64,000 nt of DNA from Candidatus Peregrinibacteria bacterium GW2011_GWA2_33_10. GTDB taxonomy: Bacteria; Patescibacteriota; Gracilibacteria; UBA1369; GWC2-33-13. Below, piece after piece: positions 1 to 8,451 of this stretch. Under the pieces are notes generated by a model, which was not told the origin of the DNA, made no database searches, and saw only the letters and a program-made list of their open reading frames with translations. The stretch lies in contig LBOO01000010.1 of NCBI GenBank assembly GCA_000989565.1, forward strand, positions 24,819 through 88,818, in the 5' to 3' direction. Both the position numbers and the translations under genes were made by a program. Every line of letters starts with the position of its first letter. The stretch's first letter is position 1.

Positions 1-602
1 AAGAAAAATATATGGATAATTATAACAAGCACATCAATGATCTGGATGCTCTTTCTCCTTTGTTAATGAAATATGAAAATAATAATTTTCTTTTCCCCAA
101 GATTGAAATTTATGAAGGAGTTAAAGGTGTTGCCAAGTCTTTTGTGAACTTTTATGAAGGTATTCCCGAGAGAGAAATTGTATATGATTTTGTTTCTCCG
201 GCTCCTTTGGAATCAGAAATGTTACGTCGAGAGCTTGGAGATACTATCACTGCCCGAATAAGCAAAAAAATTTTTTCTTATACTTTGGTTAATCCTTGCG
301 AAGATGCTGTCAGATTAAAAATTTTGGATGACAAGCAGTATAGAATAACTAAAATGAGCTTTGAAAAAGTATTGGATTCGATTACTTCGGAAATTTTAAT
401 TTATAAAAATAAGTTTCTTTGTATGTCCGGTTCAAAAGATGGGATTATTTCAACCATTATTATTAATAAAGACATAGCCCTTATGCATCGAGCGATTTTT
501 GAAATGGCTTGGCAGCAGGCAATCAAGGATGATGAGAAGATTTGCAAAAGGAAATCCATTCAGGATCTGTTTAAAAAATTAAAGGGAATTAGAAATTATT
601 AA
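1..602 (+). CDS. TrmB-like/HTH transcriptional regulator, C-terminal part (5' end cut by window edge)
   Basis: Frame is open to base 1 upstream of the ATG at 12. 'FPKIEIYEGVKGVAKSFVNFYEG' resembles the effector-domain start of TrmB-type regulators. Similar architecture to 10300..11070 and 56325..57074. Confidence 0.55.
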   Translation, partial: EKYMDNYNKHINDLDALSPLLMKYENNNFLFPKIEIYEGVKGVAKSFVNFYEGIPEREIVYDFVSPAPLESEMLRRELGDTITARISKKIFSYTLVNPCEDAVRLKILDDKQYRITKMSFEKVLDSITSEILIYKNKFLCMSGSKDGIISTIIINKDIALMHRAIFEMAWQQAIKDDEKICKRKSIQDLFKKLKGIRNY

Positions 603-616
603 TATAATTCTTTTAA

Positions 617-3418
617 TTAGTTTTGACTGTAAATTTCCAATTTTCGCTGTTCTGATAAAGCATATAAGGAGAAATTGGGATATTCCTGAAGTAACCAATC
701 TGAATTTTGGGCTTTATAGTCGCGTAATATTTTTTCTAAATCCACTAAATTTTGATTATTAGCGCTTTGTTGGTTTTTTCTAGTTAATCTTAAATTTAGA
801 ATTAAATATCTGGTATCTTGAGCTAAATCCTGATGTGTAAAAATCTTTTGTTCTGCTTCAAGTTTTTTAAGATACTCTCTAACAGGTTTTAAGTTGTCGT
901 AATTGTAGGCAATGGTTTCGAGGGCAAATACTTTTTCAATTTTGTAGCCATGATGATCAATTATCTTGAGAAGTTCAGGAATATTACTTATGCTGGAAAT
1001 ATTCAGATTAATGCTTTTTAGATTTTGGATACGGCTGGCTTGACTTAAAATTGGATTAATGAAATCGAGGCCGTTTTCTCCTCCACAGATAAGAGGGAAT
1101 TTTTTAATTTCTGATTGTGGAATTTTATTTTGCTCGCAATAATTGATGAATGATTCAACTTCCTGATCGTCTAGCTGATTATCCGCAGTATCCTTAGATA
1201 ATTGCGTTATATATTCTATAATTTTTGGATTTTTCAAGTAAGCATTCAGTTCCGGAGGCACGGGTTCCCACGGAGGATTGGCGGTTAGAATGCTGTGGGT
1301 GGTTCCTAAAGCCCATTCTAGAAGTTCCTCTGGGAATGCATCTTCAAGTGCGTCATGCTTCTGGATCAAGAAATTTGTTGAAAATTTCTCGCTATGATTT
1401 TCAGGTAACGTGGCTATAAGTTCTTGTTTTTTTGTTAGTGCATTATCAGGATATTTATCAAGTGCGATAATTCTGTCGCAATTTCCATTTAGAAACTGTG
1501 TTGCCGGAATGAGTGCTGATCCGGTACATATATCAATTTGAGTGATACTTGAATATGGTTCCAGATCTTTCAAATTTCTTAAATTTGAATTAACAGCTCT
1601 TAAAAAAAGCGCTGAGTCTTCGGAGGCGAAAAAATGGTTTTCTGATTCTTTTGCTGAATTTTGAGATCCTAGTTCTGATTTTTTGTAAATTGTTTTGATG
1701 AGATATTCTAAGGGGATATTGTCTATTTCTTTAGGTGTTTCTTCTTTAAGTACTTTTTTAAATAATGCACATAGATTATCTTCTTCCGTTCCTTTGAGCA
1801 CTGATGACATATCTGCCATGAGCAGCAATTCGGCGGTGCTTGATAATTGAGGATAAGGCAAGGAATTATGTTTTAAAACGATTTCTTTAGAGAAAAACTC
1901 ATTTTCTTCCTCATAAGGACAAAAATTAGTTGACCAATTTGTAAATATTTCTAGTTGTTCGATTATCTCTTGCTTATCAGGTGTTAAATTTAAAGTAGAA
2001 TTTTTTCTGATTCCTCCCAGTTCTCGAATAAGATTTGAGTATATTTTGTCATTTATTACTCCGTCATTTGAAATCCCACAGTCCTGTCGATTACCAAAAC
2101 ACAAAAGTTTATGCGCAAGCGAATGGAAATTAACTTGAAATAATTTTAATTCTAAAGGTGTTGGGTTGTCCAATTTCATAATGATTTCAATAGGTGCAGT
2201 TATTAACAAACCATTCACACTTTTATTTAATTGTGAAAAATATTCGATGCGTTTTTCCGCTGGCAGGATAAAAGCAATATGTTCTAGTGTTTTGATAATG
2301 ATTGGATTATCTGTATCCGATTCAATGATTGCATTTATATTATCTTCGAACTTCTCTCGGTTTATCTTTGATATTAGGGCTTTCGCCAATATATATTCCT
2401 GAATTGTTTGATGTACAAATGAATATTGATTGTCCACATTTTTGTCAATTAATCCTTCAGAGACAAGGTTCTCTAAAAGTTGTCTTTCAAATAGTATCTC
2501 TGAACTTGAACCTTCTTCTATAGTTAAGTTGAGATTTTTAATATCGATAGAGTTGTTTCCTCTGCTTAAAAGTTTAATTGCAATTTTATGAAGTAAGTTT
2601 TCTCGCAAATCAATTAATTCTTGCTCTGAAACCTCTCCAGTTTTGATAATATGACCAAAAAATGGATTACTTTTTAATTTTTCAAAATCGCATTCCAAAA
2701 CTTTTTTTTGATAATAAATCTCAAGTATTTTTGCTTCTGTAAGTTGATTTAAATCTGTAGTTTCATCAATTGTCTCAGACAGTAATCTTATGTTAATCGG
2801 AATTTTAAGTAGTTCCAGTAAAGATCCTTCCGGATCAAGATTTTCAATTCTATTCAGCAATAATTCTGTCTTTTCCGAAGTTAACTTTCTTTTTTCAAGA
2901 TTTTTAGAGAATAATTCTATTGATTGCTGTTTTGTTAGTGGCTCAATTTTGTAATGCTGGATTTCGTTGTCTAAAAGTAATTTAGATTGTTCTGTTCTAG
3001 AAGCTAGAATAATAATGTATCCCTTATTTCTGAGCCGTTTAAGCTGTGTAAGAACGAATTGATAATTTGTTCTGGTTATATATGGATCAATCCTATCAAT
3101 GAATATTATCGTATTTGGGTAAGGTGAAGGTCTCTCGAAAAGTGTTGAATTTTTGAAAAGTTCATCGAGGTTTAAAGTGATAATTGGTTGGTTTCCGAGT
3201 AAAAATTGATTTTGAATGTGCTGAAGTTCGATTGTTTTACCTATTCCTGCCAAACCTGAAAGGAGAGTTATTCTGTTATTATTTATTTCACCCAACACTT
3301 GCTCATCCGAACATAGCTTGGAAGAATCCGTTTTCAAGAATCTTCTATGTAAATGAATTTGGGATGATTCATTAATAGCTTCTTGTGGCTCTGTAAATTT
3401 TCTTTCTTGTATAAACAT
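617..3418 (-). CDS. NACHT/STAND-like P-loop NTPase fused to C-terminal PrmC/HemK-like SAM-dependent methyltransferase domain
   Basis: Walker A GLAGIGKT; Walker B TIIFIDRID; 'SFVHQTIQEYILAKAL' typical of the NACHT winged-helix segment; C-terminal motif I-like 'QIDICTGSALIPATQF', 'ILTANPPWEPVP' (NPPW/Y motif IV) and 'GGENGLDFINPILSQA' (PrmC/HemK post-motif IV). Confidence 0.75.
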   Translation of the reverse strand: MFIQERKFTEPQEAINESSQIHLHRRFLKTDSSKLCSDEQVLGEINNNRITLLSGLAGIGKTIELQHIQNQFLLGNQPIITLNLDELFKNSTLFERPSPYPNTIIFIDRIDPYITRTNYQFVLTQLKRLRNKGYIIILASRTEQSKLLLDNEIQHYKIEPLTKQQSIELFSKNLEKRKLTSEKTELLLNRIENLDPEGSLLELLKIPINIRLLSETIDETTDLNQLTEAKILEIYYQKKVLECDFEKLKSNPFFGHIIKTGEVSEQELIDLRENLLHKIAIKLLSRGNNSIDIKNLNLTIEEGSSSEILFERQLLENLVSEGLIDKNVDNQYSFVHQTIQEYILAKALISKINREKFEDNINAIIESDTDNPIIIKTLEHIAFILPAEKRIEYFSQLNKSVNGLLITAPIEIIMKLDNPTPLELKLFQVNFHSLAHKLLCFGNRQDCGISNDGVINDKIYSNLIRELGGIRKNSTLNLTPDKQEIIEQLEIFTNWSTNFCPYEEENEFFSKEIVLKHNSLPYPQLSSTAELLLMADMSSVLKGTEEDNLCALFKKVLKEETPKEIDNIPLEYLIKTIYKKSELGSQNSAKESENHFFASEDSALFLRAVNSNLRNLKDLEPYSSITQIDICTGSALIPATQFLNGNCDRIIALDKYPDNALTKKQELIATLPENHSEKFSTNFLIQKHDALEDAFPEELLEWALGTTHSILTANPPWEPVPPELNAYLKNPKIIEYITQLSKDTADNQLDDQEVESFINYCEQNKIPQSEIKKFPLICGGENGLDFINPILSQASRIQNLKSINLNISSISNIPELLKIIDHHGYKIEKVFALETIAYNYDNLKPVREYLKKLEAEQKIFTHQDLAQDTRYLILNLRLTRKNQQSANNQNLVDLEKILRDYKAQNSDWLLQEYPNFSLYALSEQRKLEIYSQN

Positions 3419-3734
3419 ATTAGATATTTTTTGAGTCCATACTATGTTGCTATTTGCTCAAAATGTCAATATATTGTAATATTGATTTATTAAATCATTG
3501 AAAATTTTAAAACATAAGCTTTAATCTTATGATTTAAAATTGCTACTTCATTATGATTTTGAGAATATAGGTGTTTTTTGGCATTTGGATTTGAGAAAAT
3601 TCAACTCAGTCCCCCACACCGGGTTTGATTTGGGATTGGAACGGGTCGTTGAGTTTTGTTTGCGGGACGCCGCATGTGAAAGAGACTATTCCGTTTCCGA
3701 GGGTGCTTAATCGGGTGATGCCTTAATAAAGTGT

Positions 3735-4823
3735 TCAAAAAGACATTTGATAAATATTTTTTTGATCTTTATTTACTTTATCACCTATCAATTGTTTTCT
3801 TCTTTCTTCTATTTTTCTTCTTTCTTCATGAAATCCTAATTTTAAATAAGTGTCACTGAGAACTTTTAAAGATTTAAGGTTACAGGGATCCATTTCTAAA
3901 ATTTGCAGTTCTATTTTAACTGCTTCAGGGTAATTTCTCAATGTTCTATAAATATTAGATATTTCTATTAAGGCTCCTATGCCGTTAGGTTCCAATTCTC
4001 TGATTCTTAGCTGTATTCTAATTACTTCTCGATAATTTCCCAGTTTTTTTTCCAAATTGCTAAATTGCACCAACATACGAATATTATTTGGCTCCAGTTT
4101 TAAAATTTTTTTAACCAATTTTAAAGCTTTTTCTACATCTCCCAATCCTTTGTAACACATAAAGACTTTTCCTAATATACTTAAATTCTCCTGATATCGC
4201 GGATTTGGCATTGTTAGAAAAGGTTCTAAGAGAGCTAAAGCTTCAGTGTAATTTCCTAATTTTATTAAGTTATATGCCTTGGTTAAATAAACGGATTCTT
4301 CAAATCTTAGAGGTGGGGTTGAATCAAACTTAACTTTCTTTGTTGTTTTTTTGGTTTCAGGATGTAAATTTTGCAGTAAATAATGGATGTTTGTGTTTAC
4401 GGCTTTGATTGTTTCAATTGTTGCTTCCTCAGGTATAAGAGGTGAATGGTTTAATTCGCATATATATGATAATATCTGGTTTAAAAAGCTTTCATTTAGA
4501 TTATCTTCGATTAATTTATCATAAAGTTTTTCTATTAATTCCATTGGAAGCAATTCCAAAATAGAAAATATGGCTTTTTTTGTTATTTTCTCATCAGTTA
4601 TTAATTGGGCAAGTTCATCAACCAATTCTTGCTTTTTTGTATTCCAATCTGTTTGAGAAATTTTTTTATCAATGCAAGAAAAATATTTAATAATAGAAAG
4701 AAATTCTTTCTGAAATGTGGAAACTGCTTCTTCAGAATTTGCTTTAGAAAATTTCTTAAACTCAGAAGCTAATAAGGTTACTTCCGGGAAAATTTTCTCT
4801 TTTGTTTCTGAGTTTTTTTTCAT
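3735..4823 (-). CDS. Tetratricopeptide repeat protein
   Basis: Several 34-aa TPR-like units, e.g. 'GDVEKALKLVKKILKLEPNNIRMLVQFSNLEKKLGNYREVIRIQLRIRELEPNG'. Confidence 0.8.
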   Translation of the reverse strand: MKKNSETKEKIFPEVTLLASEFKKFSKANSEEAVSTFQKEFLSIIKYFSCIDKKISQTDWNTKKQELVDELAQLITDEKITKKAIFSILELLPMELIEKLYDKLIEDNLNESFLNQILSYICELNHSPLIPEEATIETIKAVNTNIHYLLQNLHPETKKTTKKVKFDSTPPLRFEESVYLTKAYNLIKLGNYTEALALLEPFLTMPNPRYQENLSILGKVFMCYKGLGDVEKALKLVKKILKLEPNNIRMLVQFSNLEKKLGNYREVIRIQLRIRELEPNGIGALIEISNIYRTLRNYPEAVKIELQILEMDPCNLKSLKVLSDTYLKLGFHEERRKIEERRKQLIGDKVNKDQKNIYQMSF

Positions 4824-4849
4824 TTGTTAAAATTATCTCGTAGTGGAGA

Positions 4850-4877
4850 ATTTTAATAGATTTTTCCGATATGTCAA
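4850..4877 (-). promoter_or_regulatory. Putative sigma70-type promoter of the TPR gene
   Basis: Minus strand TTGACA-16 bp-TAAAAT about 26 bp upstream of the ATG. Confidence 0.5.
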
Positions 4878-4984
4878 ATTTACTTTTTTTGCGATTGCAA
4901 GAAAAGGATGTAAAGATTAATTATAATTATAGTAGAGGCTAAATTCTCAACAAACTCAAAACTTTAGGATTCAATGTGAAAAGT

Positions 4985-6640
4985 TTATAAATTTTCTAAT
5001 TTATGTATAAAAGTTAACAATTTATCAGTCGAAATTTTTTCATCAATAATTTCATCTCTTTCTGATAAATAATTTTGAGGATTAAAAGTAATTTTTCGTA
5101 TCCTTTTTAAACCATCATAAATAAAAAATGAATCTGGTATACCTACAGGAAGGGACTGCCTAATAACGATTGTTTTATCAAGAATATTATCTATTGGTTC
5201 TTTCCTTTTAAGCAACTGGTTATCTTCTTTTTTTCGACTTAATCCATGATAAGTTGCTATTATGCGTCCTTGAGGATATTCATGTGTAACACCTCCTTTT
5301 GCCATATTGTAAAGTCCAAACGGTCGTAACTGTATGCCGTTTATACAAGCAATTGAATCCCCCCCATATACATTTCCTGTCTTGTAAAACCTTTTTCCAA
5401 CTATTTTATAATGATCTTGCCAATGTGTTACATAGTTATGCTTTCGACTATTTCCCACGGTCTTATCAAATATGTCTAACATTGATCGGCCAATTTCATT
5501 ATTATATCGATCTGCTAGGATTTTCTTTAAGTAAAAACACAAATGACCTCTTCTTAAATAGTTGTCCTCTTGTGATCTATTTAAATCATCATAATTATTG
5601 TTAATTATATTAAAATAGCAGAAATTTGTATCTTGCACGCATACAATAATAACTTTTAATCTTTCTAATTCACGTATGTCATCTTTATTCAGACCTAATC
5701 TTATTAAGCTCTCTTTTTGAAATTTGCTTTTCTCCAGATTTTTTATAAAAGAAGAATTGGACTTAGTTATACCGGCATTGATTTCAACTTGAGTCGCATT
5801 TTTCTTAAAATAATCGGTTTCTTTATCTAAAAAATCCTCTAATTTCTTAAACGCAGACTCATCAAGTTTTAAAAATTTATCAAGTTTACCAAAATTCATC
5901 TCAAACAAATATTCATCATATATGAATTCGAACTCCTCTTTTAAAATTTCTTCTTTTTTAAAAAATTTAATTAATAAATTTCCTAAAATTTGAGATCTTT
6001 CAAATCGCCATTTTAAACTAATTAAATATTCAAATAATTCTTTTTTATACTGTGGTATGGTTGTAGAAAGCATTGGTGCTGTTCCGGCATGTCTTTTTAC
6101 AAAATTCAAAATTTCAGGGAGACCTTCTACTTCTAATGAATCGCAGTCGCCAAACAATGGACTTCTCAAATGAACTATTCGGCTTTTTTCCAAAAAAACT
6201 AATTGAGTAATATCTTCAGTTCCATTTGATTCATATAATTTCATAGTTTCCGCAAAAAGATGTAGCATTTGTGCAACAGGGATTTTTTCAAAATCTTGAG
6301 TTGGATATGCATCTGCTCCGCAAGTTGCCACGCAAGAACCATTACAGCCATGTACAGGTGACCAGCTATAAATATTCATAAGGACTAATTCTCTTTCTTC
6401 TTCATCCGTTATATTTCTTAGAGCAAATGGTGTTTTTGAGTCCGGTTCGGCAAGATCATAACTCCGCTTTAAAGTTCTTAGTTGTCCTCTTAAAGCTTCG
6501 GCTAGTCGGCGCTTAAAATATTTTAAATAAGGTATGGATCTTTGTAAATCCTCAATCGGTATTTCTTCACCAGACGTTTGCTTTTTAATTACTTCATTAA
6601 TAATAGTCTCCGCTGAATATTTTTTCGTTAACTCTGTCAT
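4985..6640 (-). CDS. Uncharacterised 551-aa protein, possible divergent radical-SAM-like enzyme
   Basis: 'SWSPVHGCNGSCVATCGADAYP' (CX3CX3C), followed by 'SPLFGDCDSLEVEGLPEILNFVKRHAGTAPMLSTTIP', reminiscent of radical SAM strand/helix spacing. Directly downstream of a bona fide radical SAM gene. Confidence 0.45.
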   Translation of the reverse strand: MTELTKKYSAETIINEVIKKQTSGEEIPIEDLQRSIPYLKYFKRRLAEALRGQLRTLKRSYDLAEPDSKTPFALRNITDEEERELVLMNIYSWSPVHGCNGSCVATCGADAYPTQDFEKIPVAQMLHLFAETMKLYESNGTEDITQLVFLEKSRIVHLRSPLFGDCDSLEVEGLPEILNFVKRHAGTAPMLSTTIPQYKKELFEYLISLKWRFERSQILGNLLIKFFKKEEILKEEFEFIYDEYLFEMNFGKLDKFLKLDESAFKKLEDFLDKETDYFKKNATQVEINAGITKSNSSFIKNLEKSKFQKESLIRLGLNKDDIRELERLKVIIVCVQDTNFCYFNIINNNYDDLNRSQEDNYLRRGHLCFYLKKILADRYNNEIGRSMLDIFDKTVGNSRKHNYVTHWQDHYKIVGKRFYKTGNVYGGDSIACINGIQLRPFGLYNMAKGGVTHEYPQGRIIATYHGLSRKKEDNQLLKRKEPIDNILDKTIVIRQSLPVGIPDSFFIYDGLKRIRKITFNPQNYLSERDEIIDEKISTDKLLTFIHKLENL

Positions 6641-6724
6641 AAAATTAAAATTTATTTATCTTCAATACTTTCTAATTCAGCGCGCAAATAATCATAAACT
6701 TGTCCTCTGATCATAGCACAATTA

Positions 6725-7942
6725 TCAGCGGAGTTGTATTAACCGGTTAAGCTTGTCAGTGTCAAACACAAATCCTTTATCTTTAATATAATTTCCATAG
6801 ATAAAAGTATTTCCGAGTCCTTTTTCGCTATCAATTTCCAAGCAGGAAGTGGCAAGACCTGTGGGAGTAACTATAAATGATGGCCTCACTGCCCCACACC
6901 GAAAATCTCCCTCCAATATACCTTGATTTGGAGTTGTAACTGTATGAATAATATTCTTTCCATAGTTCTTTCCAATTTCAAAAGCTTCAGTTATATATTT
7001 TAAAAATTTAGAATTATGAAGGGATTTTATTCCATTGTCTCTGGCTCGTCCCGAATTAATTACCGGTGCGAAGCTAAGTGATTTTACATTTTTGAATCTT
7101 TCAAAGTTAAATTTGGCTATTTGCGGGATTTTACAAACTGTTTGTTCAGAGACGATAGTTTCGATATTAAATGGGATACCAGATTGGTTAATAAATTCCA
7201 AATTTTTTATTACAGTTTCTTCTGAAGATTGGCCTGATTTAAAAGAGCGATGTAATGTTTGTCCGTCCGGGCCGTCGAAAGTTATGGTTAGCTCATCAAT
7301 ATTTTCGGTGAGCCATCTAATATTTTTCGGATTGTTAGCAGCATTTGTAATGAGTTTTATATCAGAAATCAAATTATGAGTTTGTGATTGTTTCCTAAAA
7401 TAATTAACCGCTGCCTTTAATAATTTCATGTTGCTCGTGGGCTCACCGCCCCCATGAAAATCCATATAAACGTTTTTGGAACCTGCTTCCATGGCATTTC
7501 CAATTACCAAATCAATCGCGGATCTGGCAATTTCCCATGGCATGTTTTTTACTTTATCTTTTTCTCCGGCATGAGAATAACAATAAACACACTTTAAATT
7601 ACAGTTGGATGTGGGAAGCAATCTCACTCCAATAGGCTTAAAATCACTTGATTTTTCAATTCCAAAATCCGGATTATTGTTTCTACTCGCAATAGTGGGT
7701 GGTAAATCGAGACCAATATTTATCATTTCAGCCCGAATTTGTAATGGATTGTCTTTGTATATTCTGATGATATTTTCAATCAAGGCGATGCCTTGCGGGT
7801 TTGCTTCAAAAACACAATTTTCCAATGGGAAATACAAGATGTAGTTATCTCCATTAGTGATGCGGTAAACGCCTTCGTATAGTTTTTCTCCCGCTTGATA
7901 TTCAATCATTGAGTATTCTTCATGGTTTTTCGATTGTTCCAT
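6725..7942 (-). CDS. Radical SAM peptide maturase (anSME/SPASM-like); likely true start 7942 (MEQSKNHEEY...)
   Basis: CX3CX2C 'CNLKCVYC', 'MDFHGGGEPT', 'LTITFDGP', SPASM-like 'CGAVRPSFIVTPTGLATSCLE'. The track's extension to 8161 overlaps the candidate precursor ORF. Confidence 0.85.
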   Translation of the reverse strand: MEQSKNHEEYSMIEYQAGEKLYEGVYRITNGDNYILYFPLENCVFEANPQGIALIENIIRIYKDNPLQIRAEMINIGLDLPPTIASRNNNPDFGIEKSSDFKPIGVRLLPTSNCNLKCVYCYSHAGEKDKVKNMPWEIARSAIDLVIGNAMEAGSKNVYMDFHGGGEPTSNMKLLKAAVNYFRKQSQTHNLISDIKLITNAANNPKNIRWLTENIDELTITFDGPDGQTLHRSFKSGQSSEETVIKNLEFINQSGIPFNIETIVSEQTVCKIPQIAKFNFERFKNVKSLSFAPVINSGRARDNGIKSLHNSKFLKYITEAFEIGKNYGKNIIHTVTTPNQGILEGDFRCGAVRPSFIVTPTGLATSCLEIDSEKGLGNTFIYGNYIKDKGFVFDTDKLNRLIQLR

Positions 7943-7982
7943 AAATTTAAAGTTAAAAATTAAGCTTATTAATTTTAAGTTT

Positions 7983-8019
7983 AGGGAGAGGAAGATACTT
8001 TGTAGATCTTCCTCTCCCT
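7983..8019. promoter_or_regulatory. Perfect 14-bp inverted repeat between candidate precursor and maturase
   Basis: agggagaggaagat (7983-7996), 9-nt loop, atcttcctctccct (8006-8019). No clear U-tract on either strand. Confidence 0.8.
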
Positions 8020-8024
8020 TTGGA

Positions 8025-8123
8025 TCACCCCCCATGCACGGGGCAATCACACCCATAACCATAACAACGTCCATGCCTTTTTTCTCTAACTTTAAGTAAC
8101 TTTTTTCCTTTGAATTTGAACAT
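8025..8123 (-). CDS. Candidate RiPP precursor peptide, 32 aa: MFKFKGKKLLKVREKRHGRCYGYGCDCPVHGG (not in the supplied ORF track)
   Basis: Codon-by-codon reading on minus strand from ATG 8123-8121 to TGA 8027-8025. AGGAG at 8130-8134 with 6-nt spacing. Lysine-rich leader-like half, Cys/Gly/Tyr-rich C-terminal half. Directly upstream of the radical SAM maturase. Confidence 0.75.
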   Translation of the reverse strand: MFKFKGKKLLKVREKRHGRCYGYGCDCPVHGG

Positions 8124-8400
8124 TTCTTTCTCCTTTTTGGGTGTTTTTTTTTGCCCATCACCTCTCCGCTTTTTGCGGGGGCAATGGGTCAAAAGTACGC
8201 ACAAATTTATAAATGAAATTTTTATTTAAAACAAAAAAATTAAAATATTTTACAGAAATTTTTATAAATTATTTTAATTTATTAATTTTTATTTTATTTT
8301 TAAAAATGGTTTATTTAAACCAATAATCAAATATTAATTTAGTCATTTTCTTACTTTTTAAATATTTGAATGCAAATATTTTTTATGGTGACAGCTTTTG

Positions 8401-8428
8401 TTGACATCTGAAATAAAATCATTATAAT
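8401..8428 (+). promoter_or_regulatory. Consensus sigma70 promoter upstream of the 8452 gene
   Basis: TTGACA (8401-8406), 16 bp, TATAAT (8423-8428); ATG at 8452. Confidence 0.75.
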
Positions 8429-8451
8429 TTTTCCTTAATTTAATTTGTTCA

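Noticed and set aside
7943-8161. N-terminal extension of the maturase ORF (MMGKKKHPKRRKKCSNSKEK...)
   Set aside because: GTG start, no radical SAM homology-like sequence, and it overlaps the SD-preceded peptide ORF in another frame; ATG at 7942 is a more natural start.
8307-8322. tggttta-tt-taaacca inverted repeat in the peptide/8452 intergenic region
   Set aside because: Only 7-bp A/T-rich arms in a very A/T-rich spacer; could be an operator but is not distinguishable from chance here.
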